A stretch of 50,498 nucleotides of DNA from Solirubrobacterales bacterium (GTDB lineage Bacteria > Actinomycetota > Thermoleophilia > Solirubrobacterales > 70-9). Each line of letters opens with the position of its first letter. Within the stretch, counting starts at the first letter, position 1. The translations under genes were made by a program, and so were the position numbers. Of this stretch, positions 15,568 through 23,656 are shown piece after piece. The DNA is taken from positions 1-50,498 of the forward strand of contig JAMLGI010000014.1 of the NCBI GenBank assembly GCA_023958085.1, read 5' to 3'. The notes under the pieces were generated by a model. That model was given only the letters and a program-made list of their open reading frames with translations. It did no database searches and was not told the DNA's origin.

Positions 15568-17448
15568 TCAGGGGGTAGAGGTCGCTTCCTGTCCGCGACG
15601 AAGCTCGGCGGCGAGCGTGACCGCATCGTACGGGCCGGTGTGTCGCATGCCGTTGACGAAAAAGGTCGGTGTGCCTCGCACCCCGGAGGCGTCGGCGGAA
15701 GCCGCATCGGTCTGGACATGGCCGGCGTGGACCCCGTTCTCAAGCTCGAAAGCGAACCGGTCGATATCCAGCTCAAGCTCGGCCGCGTATCCGATCAGAT
15801 CCTCGATATCGAGGTCGCCCTGATGCTCGAACAGCAGGTCGTGCATCTCCCAGAAGCGCCCCTGGACCGCGGCTGCCTCGGAGGCCTCGGCGGCAAGCTC
15901 GGCCCGGGGGTGAACGTCGACCAGGGCGAGGTGGCGATGGACGTAACGGAGCTCGTCACCCATGATCTGACGTAGCTCCCGCACCATCCCGGTTGACCGG
16001 CCGCAGTAGAGGCACTCGAAGTCGGCGTACTCGACCAGGGTGTATGGGGCGTCCACCGGACCGCGGATGTGGTCCCTGATCGGATCAACCGGGAGCGACA
16101 GTTTGCGCGGCAGACTGGCGGTGACCTCCCCCCGGAGGACCGCGGCCAGCCGGAAGATGATCCAGGCGAGGAGCACCGCGATCACGGAGGCCAGCAGGAT
16201 TCCGACGATCGCTTCGTCCTTGGTTTTCAGGTCGTTCCCGAAGGCAAGATTCGCGATCAAGAGGGAAACGGTGAAACCGATGCCGGAGAGGGCGGCGCCG
16301 CCAACGGTCTGGCCCCTGCCGATACCGCGGGGGAGGGCACCGATTCCGCTGCGGATCGAGGCGACCACGCCGGTGGTGATCCCGAGCGTCTTGCCGAGTA
16401 CCAGCCCGGCCACGATGCCCCAGGTGAGGGTTGATCCGAGCGCGTCACCAAGCACCCCACCGCGCAGATCCACGCCGGCGTTGATCAGGGCGAACAGCGG
16501 CACGATCAGGAACCCGGTCACCGGGTGGAGCATGGTCTGGAGCCGCTCGTTCGGCGACATCGCCCGCTGCACACTTCGGCGGGCGTCCCGGGCGACTTCC
16601 GGCAGCGGCGACTGGCGAAACGCACGGACCCGGGTGGCGGCGGCGGTCACCTGCCAGCTCGGCGGCCGGTAGGCGGCAACCAGCAGACCGGCCAGCATGC
16701 CGGCGAGAGTGGCGTGAATTCCGGACTCCATGGCCGCGACCACCAGCACCAGCCCGAGGGCGAGATAGGAACCGTTCTGAGCCAGCCCGATCCGAGGCAG
16801 CAGGGGGATCACGGCCAGACAGCCGGCGCAGATCAGGATCGGCACCAGATTCAGAGCTTCCGAGTAGACAACGCCGATCACCGAGATCGCGACGATGTCA
16901 TCAACGATGGCCAGGGTGAGCAGGAACACCCGCAACTGGGTCGGGAACTTCGGTCCGACCAGGGCCAGCGCTCCGAGCAGGAACGCGGTGTCGGTGGCGA
17001 TCACGATCCCCCAGCCGTCGGTCGCCTGGGTCCCGCGGGTGAAGAGCAGGAAGATCAAGGCCGGAACGACCATTCCGCCGATGCCGCCGGCGACCGCGAC
17101 CGCGACCTTCTTGCGGTCGGTCAGTTCACCCATCGAGAGTTCCCGCCGGACTTCGAGTCCGATCACGAAGAAGAACATCGCCATCAGCAGCTCGTCAACC
17201 CAGTCCTGGAGCGAGTGATCGATCGACCAGTCCCCGATCGAGAAGCTGATGTCGACCGCCCGAAGGTCGAAGTAGGAGCCTGAAACCGGGGAGTTCGCCC
17301 AGATGATCGCGATCACCGCCGCGGCGAGCAGCAGCCCGGCACTGCCCGCCTCGGTGGAAAGGAAGTTCCGCAGAGGCCGCGCAACCTGGGCAGCCAGATC
17401 ACGTCGACTGCTGGTTGTGTCGAGGTCGGGGGTCACACCGGCAGGCAC
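15568..17448 (-). CDS. nhaA: Na+/H+ antiporter NhaA fused to a DsbA-like thioredoxin domain
   Basis: 626 residues. About 1-430 is a complete NhaA antiporter: multiple membrane segments, the ion-binding pair in AIVDDIVAI, ATDTAFLLG, and GKTLG matching the conserved Lys region. About 440-626 is a DsbA/thioredoxin-fold domain with CLYC (Cys479, Cys482) and the cis-Pro loop GTPTFFVNG. NhaA-DsbA fusions are known in actinobacteria; why they are fused is unclear. The final NhaA helix suggests the side on which the DsbA domain lies, but I cannot determine it. Upstream is a hairpin-containing gap; purF follows 69 bases downstream. Confidence 0.95.
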   Translation of the reverse strand: MPAGVTPDLDTTSSRRDLAAQVARPLRNFLSTEAGSAGLLLAAAVIAIIWANSPVSGSYFDLRAVDISFSIGDWSIDHSLQDWVDELLMAMFFFVIGLEVRRELSMGELTDRKKVAVAVAGGIGGMVVPALIFLLFTRGTQATDGWGIVIATDTAFLLGALALVGPKFPTQLRVFLLTLAIVDDIVAISVIGVVYSEALNLVPILICAGCLAVIPLLPRIGLAQNGSYLALGLVLVVAAMESGIHATLAGMLAGLLVAAYRPPSWQVTAAATRVRAFRQSPLPEVARDARRSVQRAMSPNERLQTMLHPVTGFLIVPLFALINAGVDLRGGVLGDALGSTLTWGIVAGLVLGKTLGITTGVVASIRSGIGALPRGIGRGQTVGGAALSGIGFTVSLLIANLAFGNDLKTKDEAIVGILLASVIAVLLAWIIFRLAAVLRGEVTASLPRKLSLPVDPIRDHIRGPVDAPYTLVEYADFECLYCGRSTGMVRELRQIMGDELRYVHRHLALVDVHPRAELAAEASEAAAVQGRFWEMHDLLFEHQGDLDIEDLIGYAAELELDIDRFAFELENGVHAGHVQTDAASADASGVRGTPTFFVNGMRHTGPYDAVTLAAELRRGQEATSTP

Positions 17449-17760
17449 GGACGCTCAATTTACCGGGTGGTGGGGATCAGCCGGTGAAGCGTTTCCCGGA
17501 GTCGGGGTCGAATGTTCACGGTGAAGATCAGGCCCGCCATGCGAGCCCGATCCTCACCGTGCCAGCGGGGATCAGGGTCAGGACCGATGCTCGGCGGCCA
17601 TCCGGAAGGCCGCCCCCAGCGACGCATTCGCCGGCGTGCGACGCCGTTCCAGCGCCAGAAGGATGTGGCGAGCGACCTCGTCGGGATGGCCGGTGACCTC
17701 TTGCCAGGTTTCTCTCCTGTGGCCACAGGGAGCGGAAGCTACCGAACCGCGGGGTTCCGG
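17449..17760. other. Gap with a hairpin and a possible gene remnant
   Basis: Two things are visible here. A hairpin has arms 17517-17533 and 17545-17561 (17 bp; two pairs are G.U wobbles when read on the minus strand). On the minus strand, about 17578-17720, there is a short high-GC3 frame ending in TGA (reads ..TGHPDEVARHILLALERR..) without a plausible start. It looks like the C-terminal relic of a lost gene. No intact gene is seen. Confidence 0.4.
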
Positions 17761-18258
17761 TCAGCAGTGGCCTGTGTAGTCCAACCGGATGGTCGAGCTG
17801 TGACCGTTGGGGTCTGGCCTCGGCCCGTAGTGAGCCCAGCCCTTAAGCCGGCATACACCCGGCTCGTCTCTTCTGACGTTCACCCGCGCCCGGCCGTAAA
17901 TGACAAGAGACTCGTGGCTCTCGGTAACGATCCGCCGCCAGGAGGCCCGGCACCGGAACCGATAGCGCTTCTTTCGTTTGCAAGCGATCGAGCGCTTGAA
18001 GCCTTTTCTCCAGTAGGTCCAATTGGTCCGGAGGGCGGCCTTTAGCGTTTGCTTCGCGCTACGCAGCCTCAGGAACGAGGAAGCACGGGTCCTCTTGAAG
18101 TGCGGGAGCGGTCTCAGCGACGTGCCCACGCCTGGGTGACCACCTCGGTTGAAAGCCATGGGGTCGGTGTTGTTGAACCCGTACCCGTTGGTGGTGAGAG
18201 CCGACGATGAGAACACCAGCATGACTGCTGTGGTAGCTAGGGCGGCGGTCAGCTTCAT
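17761..18258 (-). CDS. Small secreted hypothetical protein
   Basis: 165 residues, not recognised. The ATG at 18258 gives a signal peptide (MKLTAALATTAVMLVFSSSALT). The mature part is basic with a Lys/Arg cluster (ACKRKKRYRFRCR), four cysteines that could form two disulfides, and a beta-like C-terminus ending DYTGHC. The frame is open further upstream to 18354, but only the 18258 start precedes a signal sequence. Base use looks less GC-rich than its neighbours and the gene lies between long gaps, so recent acquisition is possible. An overlapping plus-strand frame (17512-18045) has no signal or motif and is less likely. Confidence 0.6.
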   Translation of the reverse strand: MKLTAALATTAVMLVFSSSALTTNGYGFNNTDPMAFNRGGHPGVGTSLRPLPHFKRTRASSFLRLRSAKQTLKAALRTNWTYWRKGFKRSIACKRKKRYRFRCRASWRRIVTESHESLVIYGRARVNVRRDEPGVCRLKGWAHYGPRPDPNGHSSTIRLDYTGHC

Positions 18259-18467
18259 GCGTGGTCCTGGCGTAGGGACATCGAGGCTCTCAGCGGAAGA
18301 AGTTAGCACAGGCCATTGTTGAGTTTTCGGGCGATCTCGGCGGAGCTTCATCATGATCGTCCAATCGTTGGCAGATGGGGAATCACCCTGGCAAGCCGCG
18401 AGAGTGTCCCTCCGCCCATGAGCTTCCCGGCTAGGCTCGACGGTGCCGCCAGCGGGCGGCGTCGAGG

Positions 18468-20693
18468 TCAGTGGGTGAGGCCGGGTTGGTCCGACTCGAT
18501 CCGGGCCGCGAGGGAGTCGTGGGCGGCGCGGGCCTCGTCGACCAAGATCCGGACGCTCAGGTCATCCGCGGTGATCTCGATCAGACCCCCTCCGACCCGG
18601 CCGATCAGCTCCACCGGCACTCCTCGGCCACCGAGCTGCTCGAGCTCGGCCGGGCTGCCGGCGAGGATGAATCCACCCGGTCCCTCGCCAAAAAGTGCGT
18701 CCTCGGCCGAGCACTCGACCCGGGTGATGAAGGGGCCGAGTTCGGCCTGGACCCCGACCCCGGAGGCCACGGCCAGTTCCGAAAGGGTGGCGGCGATGCC
18801 GCCGTCGGAGATGTCGGTCGCGGTCCGGACCCGGCCGGCGCGGACCGCCTCGCGGACCAGCTCGATCGCCTTCCGCGCCGGGTCGATCGCAACCTCGGGG
18901 AGGCCCCGGCCGAGTTCGCCGCGCTGCTTCTCCAGTTCCGAGCCGGCCAGGGAAGGATTGAAAGGACCGATAATCGCGATCGAGTCCTCGTTTTCCCAGG
19001 GCCGACCGCCGGCAGTCTCGGCGTCCGGCAGCTCGCCGACCATGCCGATCACCGGGGTTGGGTAGATCGGGCCGGACGGGGTCTCGTTGTAGAGCGAGAC
19101 GTTGCCACCGACCACCGGGGCGTCGAGCGCCCGGCAGGCCGCGGCCAGGCCGGCGATCGCCTCCCCGAGCTGCCAGGCGACGGTCGGCTTTTCCGGGTTG
19201 CCGAAGTTGAGACAGTTGGTCACACCGAGCGGTTCCGCCCCGACGCAGGCCAGATTGGCGGCGCACTCGAGGGTGGCCTCGATCGCCCCCTGGCGGGGAT
19301 CACAGGCCACGCGGCGGCCGTTGCCGTCGATCGCCACCGCGATCGCCCGGCCGGACTCGGGGATGTTCAGCACCGCGGCGTCGGTCGCCCCGGCCCGGTG
19401 TGCGGTCCGCGAACCGACAATCGAGTCGTACTGGTCGTACGCCCACCGTTTCGAGGCGATCGACGGTGCGGCGAGCAGCGAGAGCAGGATCTCGCTCGGG
19501 TCGGTGTCGTTCGGCAGGGTCTGGCGGTTCGGGTAGATCCACTCGACCGGTTCCTCGGGATCGAGGTCGTAGAGCGGGCAGCCGTCGACCAGGTCGTGAA
19601 CCGCGATCTCGCCGACCGTGGCACCGTGCTTCAGGATCCGGAAGATGCCGTTGTCGGTCACCTCGCCGATCACCGCAGAGGCGGTCTGCCACTTGTCGCA
19701 GAGGGCGAGGACGGCCTCCACCTTGGTCGGCTCGACCACCGCCAGCATCCGTTCCTGGGACTCGGAGACCATGATCTCGAACGGCTCCATGTCTGCCTCC
19801 CGCAGCGGCACCAGCCCGACGTCGATGTCGATTCCGGTCTCGCCGGCCGAGGCCATCTCGCCGGCCGAAGAGGTGAGTCCGGCCGCGCCGAGGTCCTGGA
19901 GTGAAACCAGCAGGCCGTCGGCCAGGAGCTCCTGGCAGCACTCGAGCAGTTTCGACTCCTCGAACGGGTCGCCGATCTGGACCGTGGGCCGCTTGGCGTC
20001 GTCACCTTCGTCGAGCTCGGCCGAGGCGAGGACGGAAGCTCCGCCGATCCCGTCCCGTCCGGTGAGGGAGCCGAACAGGACGACCCTGTTCCCGGCCCCG
20101 GCTGCCGCCGCCCGGACCATCTCCTCGGTCCGGGCGATCCCGACACACATCGCGTTGACCAGCGGGTTCTGCTCGTAGGGCGGCTCGAAGTAGATCTCGC
20201 CGCCGACCGTCGGGATCCCCATCGAGTTTCCGTAGTGGCCGATTCCGCGGACAACTCCGTCGACCAGGTAGCGGGTGCGTTCGGTGTCCGGTTCACCGAA
20301 TCGGAGCGAGTCCAGCATCGCGATCGGCCGGGCTCCCAGCGCGATCACGTCGCGCAGGATTCCCCCGACCCCGGTGGCGGCCCCCTGGAACGGTTCGACC
20401 GCCGAAGGGTGGTTGTGGGACTCGACCTTGAAGGCGATCGAGTGGCCGTTGCCGATGTCCACCGCTCCGGCATTCTCGCCCGGTCCCATCACCACTCTCG
20501 GACCCTCGGTGGGAAGCTGCCGGAGCAGCTTGCGGGAGTGCTTGTAGGCGCAGTGCTCGGACCAGAGCAGCGAGAACATCGCCAGCTCGACCCCGTTCGG
20601 CTCGCGACCCATCTTTTCGCAGATCAGGCTGTACTCGGCGTCGGTCAGGCCGAGCTCACGGTGGGCGGACCCGGCATCCGTACCGTCGATCAC
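18468..20693 (-). CDS. purL: Phosphoribosylformylglycinamidine synthase subunit PurL
   Basis: ATP-dependent synthetase subunit of FGAM synthase (step 4), working with PurQ (glutaminase) and PurS. 741 residues, the size of the stand-alone PurL in PurLQS systems. Motifs include KVESHNHPSAVEPFQGAATGVGGI (ATP/substrate region) in the N-terminal half, and GGNVSLYNE and TDISDGGIA in the C-terminal half. It starts with GTG at 20693, overlapping the purQ stop (GTGA). It is last in a purC-purS-purQ-purL operon. Confidence 0.97.
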   Translation of the reverse strand: MIDGTDAGSAHRELGLTDAEYSLICEKMGREPNGVELAMFSLLWSEHCAYKHSRKLLRQLPTEGPRVVMGPGENAGAVDIGNGHSIAFKVESHNHPSAVEPFQGAATGVGGILRDVIALGARPIAMLDSLRFGEPDTERTRYLVDGVVRGIGHYGNSMGIPTVGGEIYFEPPYEQNPLVNAMCVGIARTEEMVRAAAAGAGNRVVLFGSLTGRDGIGGASVLASAELDEGDDAKRPTVQIGDPFEESKLLECCQELLADGLLVSLQDLGAAGLTSSAGEMASAGETGIDIDVGLVPLREADMEPFEIMVSESQERMLAVVEPTKVEAVLALCDKWQTASAVIGEVTDNGIFRILKHGATVGEIAVHDLVDGCPLYDLDPEEPVEWIYPNRQTLPNDTDPSEILLSLLAAPSIASKRWAYDQYDSIVGSRTAHRAGATDAAVLNIPESGRAIAVAIDGNGRRVACDPRQGAIEATLECAANLACVGAEPLGVTNCLNFGNPEKPTVAWQLGEAIAGLAAACRALDAPVVGGNVSLYNETPSGPIYPTPVIGMVGELPDAETAGGRPWENEDSIAIIGPFNPSLAGSELEKQRGELGRGLPEVAIDPARKAIELVREAVRAGRVRTATDISDGGIAATLSELAVASGVGVQAELGPFITRVECSAEDALFGEGPGGFILAGSPAELEQLGGRGVPVELIGRVGGGLIEITADDLSVRILVDEARAAHDSLAARIESDQPGLTH

Positions 20694-21382
20694 GCCGGGC
20701 TCCCGGCGATCGCTCCGGCAACCCCGCGGAACAGGGCCAGCCCGTCGGTTGAACCGGTGAATGACTCGACCGCGTGCTCGGGGTGAGGCATCAGGCCGAG
20801 CACGTTGCCCGCCTCGTTGGTCACTCCTGCGATGTCGCCCAGCGAACCGTTCGGGTTCTGTCCGGGGGCGTAGCGGAAGGCAACCTGCCGGTTCGCTTCA
20901 ATCTCCGCCAGCAGCTCCGGCGGGGCGAAGAAGCGGCCCGACTGATGCTTGAAGGGAACCGAGACCGTCTCCCCGGCGGTGAGCCCGGTCAGGAAGGGTG
21001 ATTCCGCATCACCGACCACCAGGTCGCCCTGCCGGCAGATGAAGCGGGTGCCGGTGTTGTCGAGCAATGCCCCGGGCAGCAGTTCGGCTTCGCAGAGCAC
21101 CTGGAAGCCGTTGCAGATGCCGAGAACGGGCCCGCCGTCGGCAGCGAAATCGGCGACCGCGCCCATCACCGGGGAGAGACCGGCGATCGCCCCGGCCCGC
21201 AGGTAGTCCCCGTAGGAGAAGCCACCCGGAACCACGATCGCGTCCAGTCCCGAGAGGTCGGTCTCCTCGTGCCAGACCAGCCGGGCCGAACCGTGGCCGC
21301 CGGTGGCGAGCAGACAGGCGTTGAGCGCGTCACGTTCGTCGCAGGAACCGGGGAACTGCAGTACCCCCCAGTTCACGCTCAC
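20690..21382 (-). CDS. purQ: Phosphoribosylformylglycinamidine synthase subunit PurQ
   Basis: Class I glutaminase subunit that supplies ammonia to PurL. About 230 residues. Visible are the GGFSYGDYLR segment, the nucleophile elbow GICNGFQVL (catalytic Cys) and MPHPEHAVE with the catalytic His and Glu. Chosen start: GTG at 21382, overlapping the purS TGA; GTG at 21376 is an equally good N-terminus (VNWGVLQFPGS). The frame is open to 21841, but that part overlaps purS and purC. Confidence 0.95.
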   Translation of the reverse strand: MSVNWGVLQFPGSCDERDALNACLLATGGHGSARLVWHEETDLSGLDAIVVPGGFSYGDYLRAGAIAGLSPVMGAVADFAADGGPVLGICNGFQVLCEAELLPGALLDNTGTRFICRQGDLVVGDAESPFLTGLTAGETVSVPFKHQSGRFFAPPELLAEIEANRQVAFRYAPGQNPNGSLGDIAGVTNEAGNVLGLMPHPEHAVESFTGSTDGLALFRGVAGAIAGSPA

Positions 21383-21606
21383 GCCGGGGTCACGATCTCG
21401 TAGTCCTCGATCAGGGGATTGGCGAGCAGCTTCTCGCAGAGCTCCTCCAGCCGTTCGGTCGAGTCCGCCTCGAGCTCGACGATCCGACCGACCCGCACCT
21501 CTCGGATCCCCTCGAAGCCGAGCGCCGGCAGGGCGGTCTCGACCGCCTTGCCCTGGGCGTCGAGGATGCCTTCCTTGGGCCGGATCAGAACCCGCACCGC
21601 GGTCAA
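21379..21606 (-). CDS. purS: Phosphoribosylformylglycinamidine synthase subunit PurS
   Basis: Small bridging subunit needed to assemble PurL with PurQ. 75 residues with the family pattern IRPKEGILDAQGKAVETALPALGF, an RVGR(I/V)VEL strand and a terminal IEDYEIV. Start: TTG at 21606, overlapping the purC stop (TTGA), or GTG at 21597 giving VRVLIRPKEG. Both fit the family. It is coupled on both sides by overlaps. Confidence 0.93.
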   Translation of the reverse strand: MTAVRVLIRPKEGILDAQGKAVETALPALGFEGIREVRVGRIVELEADSTERLEELCEKLLANPLIEDYEIVTPA

Positions 21607-22469
21607 ACCCCGGCCCCTTCCAGTTCGTTGCCGGTAATTCGGTGGTAGGCCTCGAGGTACTTCTCACGGGTCTGCTGAACCACCTCGTCCGGCAGTTCCG
21701 GGGCGGGCGGGCTGTGGTCCCAGCCGGCGTCGTTGGCCCAGTCGCGCACGAACTGTTTGTCGAAGGACGGCTGAGCCCGGCCCGGTTCGTAGAGGTCGGC
21801 CGGCCAGTAACGGGAGGAGTCCGGGGTGAGGACCTCGTCACCGAGCACGATCTCGGCCCCGGCGTGGCTGCCGAACTCGAACTTGGTATCGGCGAGGATG
21901 ATCCCCTGTTCGGCCGCGTGGCCGGCCCCGTACTCGTACAGCTCGATCGAGATCCGGCGAAGTTCCTCCATCAGATCCCGGTTCCCGACCACCTCCACCG
22001 CCCGTTCGAAACTGACGTTCTCGTCGTGCTCGCCGAGCTCCGCCTTGGTGGAGGGAGTGAAGATCGGTCGCGGCAACCGGTCCGACTCCCTCAATCCCTC
22101 CGGCAGGCCAACTCCACAGACCTCTCCGGTCGCCTGGTACTCCTTCCAGCCGGAGCCGGAGAGGTAGCCACGGACGATGCACTCGACCGGGTACATCTCG
22201 AGTTTCCGCACCCGGACCGCCCGGCCCTCGACCTCGGCCGGCACCTCGCCCGAGAGGAAGTGGTTCGGCACGATCCGGCCGGTGTTCCCGAACCAGAAGT
22301 TGGACATCTGGGTCAGAACCCTGCCCTTGTCCGGGATCGTGGTCGGCATGATCACGTCGTAGATCGAGATCCGGTCGGAGGCGACCAGCAGCAGGTCGTC
22401 CTCGATCTCGTAGATCTCGCGGACCTTGCCGGAGTTGACGAGCTTGAGGTCATCGATTCTGGGTGGCAT
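21603..22469 (-). CDS. purC: SAICAR synthase PurC
   Basis: Joins CAIR and aspartate to SAICAR using ATP. 288 residues, typical of the longer PurC type. Motifs are SGKVREIYE (nucleotide-binding), ASDRISIYDV, RGYLSGSGWKEYQ and ILADTKFEFG. The ATG at 22469 (MPPRIDDLKLVNSGK) is chosen; the frame is open far upstream but only as antisense to the beta-propeller gene. First gene of purC-S-Q-L and divergent from the secreted propeller protein. Confidence 0.96.
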   Translation of the reverse strand: MPPRIDDLKLVNSGKVREIYEIEDDLLLVASDRISIYDVIMPTTIPDKGRVLTQMSNFWFGNTGRIVPNHFLSGEVPAEVEGRAVRVRKLEMYPVECIVRGYLSGSGWKEYQATGEVCGVGLPEGLRESDRLPRPIFTPSTKAELGEHDENVSFERAVEVVGNRDLMEELRRISIELYEYGAGHAAEQGIILADTKFEFGSHAGAEIVLGDEVLTPDSSRYWPADLYEPGRAQPSFDKQFVRDWANDAGWDHSPPAPELPDEVVQQTREKYLEAYHRITGNELEGAGV

Positions 22470-22586
22470 CGGAGTCGATCCTAGCGCCAGAACCCCTGGG
22501 CGAAACTCTGACGGCGCGGGGCCGCCCCCGACCGGTCCGGCGAGGTTCGGTAGACATGGACGTACCGGCTCTCGTACGATGATGCG

Positions 22587-23543
22587 ATGAAACGTTCGAT
22601 GATCCGGGTTCTGATCGCCGTAGTAGCCACGGGAAGCCTGACCTTCGGTCTTGCCGGAATCGCTTCGGCGGCGCCACCACCAGCCTGCCAGGGGACGATC
22701 GAGCAGCGGACCCTGTACGAAGGTCAGGGTCGGCTCGAAGCCCTGATCGCCGGGGGTAGTGGCCGGCTCTATGTCTCCGGGGCCGACACCAGCCAGGGTG
22801 AGGTCGCCTATCTCAGCCGGATTCTCAGACCGGGTGCCGAGCCGCGGCGGATCACCACCGCCGGGGAGGGCCCGGGTGGACTCGCATGGGCCGGTCGCCG
22901 CCTGGTCTGGGGCAGCGGCAACAACCAGACGAACGGCCAGAAGGGTGACGACGACCCGTCGGCAACCCTGCTCAAGGTGAATCCCGTGACCGGCCGGAAG
23001 AGCCTGTTCGCCTCCGGCCTCGGCATGGCCAACGGGGTCCTCGCCGGTCCGGACGGCAGCTTCTTCGCCTCCAACGACTTCGGCACCAAACTCGACCGAA
23101 TCGACAAGAAGGGCAGGGTCACCCACGGCTGGGCCACGGTCGAGAGCGGCAACGGGATGACCCTCAGCCGCAGTGGCAGGTACCTGTACGTGAACCAGAC
23201 CTTCACCGCGGCATCCTCGATCGCACGGATCAGCCTGGCCGATCCCGGGAAGGTTCGGACCTGGTACACGCGGGAGGGCGAGTTGCCCTACATGGCGGTT
23301 TTCGACGGCCTCACCCGCGACGACGCGGGCAGCCTCTATGTCGCGGCCTGGAGCCGCGGCGAGATCTGGAAGATCGACGCCCGCCGTCATGCCTGCGTGC
23401 TTGCTTCCGGGCTCACCAATATCTCCAACGTCGCCTTCGGCAAGGGGCGGCGGGGATTCAAGTCCGGGGATCTGTTCGCGGTGACCTTCGGCGGGCAGAT
23501 CGTCCGGATCACCGGTGCGGTCAAGGCGACGGTTCCGGCCTGA
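22587..23543 (+). CDS. Secreted beta-propeller protein (SMP-30/gluconolactonase-like)
   Basis: 318 residues with a signal peptide (about 1-28, ending ASA-AP). The rest shows repeated blades (GGLAWAGRRLVWGSG, NGVLAGPDGSFFASNDFG, NGMTLSRSGRYLYVNQT, DGLTRDDAGSLYVAAW) typical of SMP-30/gluconolactonase/LRE-type propellers, with a NG(M/V) and DG pattern that could bind a metal. The substrate is unknown; it may be a lactonase or a sugar-binding propeller. The gene is single, divergent from purC and convergent with ctaD across a strong hairpin. Confidence 0.75.
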   Translation: MKRSMIRVLIAVVATGSLTFGLAGIASAAPPPACQGTIEQRTLYEGQGRLEALIAGGSGRLYVSGADTSQGEVAYLSRILRPGAEPRRITTAGEGPGGLAWAGRRLVWGSGNNQTNGQKGDDDPSATLLKVNPVTGRKSLFASGLGMANGVLAGPDGSFFASNDFGTKLDRIDKKGRVTHGWATVESGNGMTLSRSGRYLYVNQTFTAASSIARISLADPGKVRTWYTREGELPYMAVFDGLTRDDAGSLYVAAWSRGEIWKIDARRHACVLASGLTNISNVAFGKGRRGFKSGDLFAVTFGGQIVRITGAVKATVPA

Positions 23544-23580
23544 TCCCGTACCGGGACCGATCCGGGCGACCCTTAACGCA

Positions 23581-23611
23581 CACCGGCCGCCAAAGGGGGA
23601 GGCGGCCGGTG
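23581..23611. terminator. Bidirectional hairpin between convergent genes
   Basis: Perfect 11-bp stem (CACCGGCCGCC / GGCGGCCGGTG) with a 9-base loop, midway between the ends of the propeller gene (+) and ctaD (-). Its symmetry and position suggest it terminates both transcripts. There is no T-tract, as is common in high-GC actinobacteria. Confidence 0.65.
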
Positions 23612-23656
23612 GGATCCGGACATGCCAGGGGCAGCCGGAAGCTTTGACGGATCGGG

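Noticed and set aside
14155-15975. 606-residue plus-strand open frame
   Set aside because: Antisense to purF and nhaA-dsbA; no domain or signal and biased shadow composition.
17512-18045. 177-residue plus-strand frame overlapping the small secreted protein
   Set aside because: No signal peptide, motif or ribosome binding site, whereas the minus-strand frame has a clear signal peptide.
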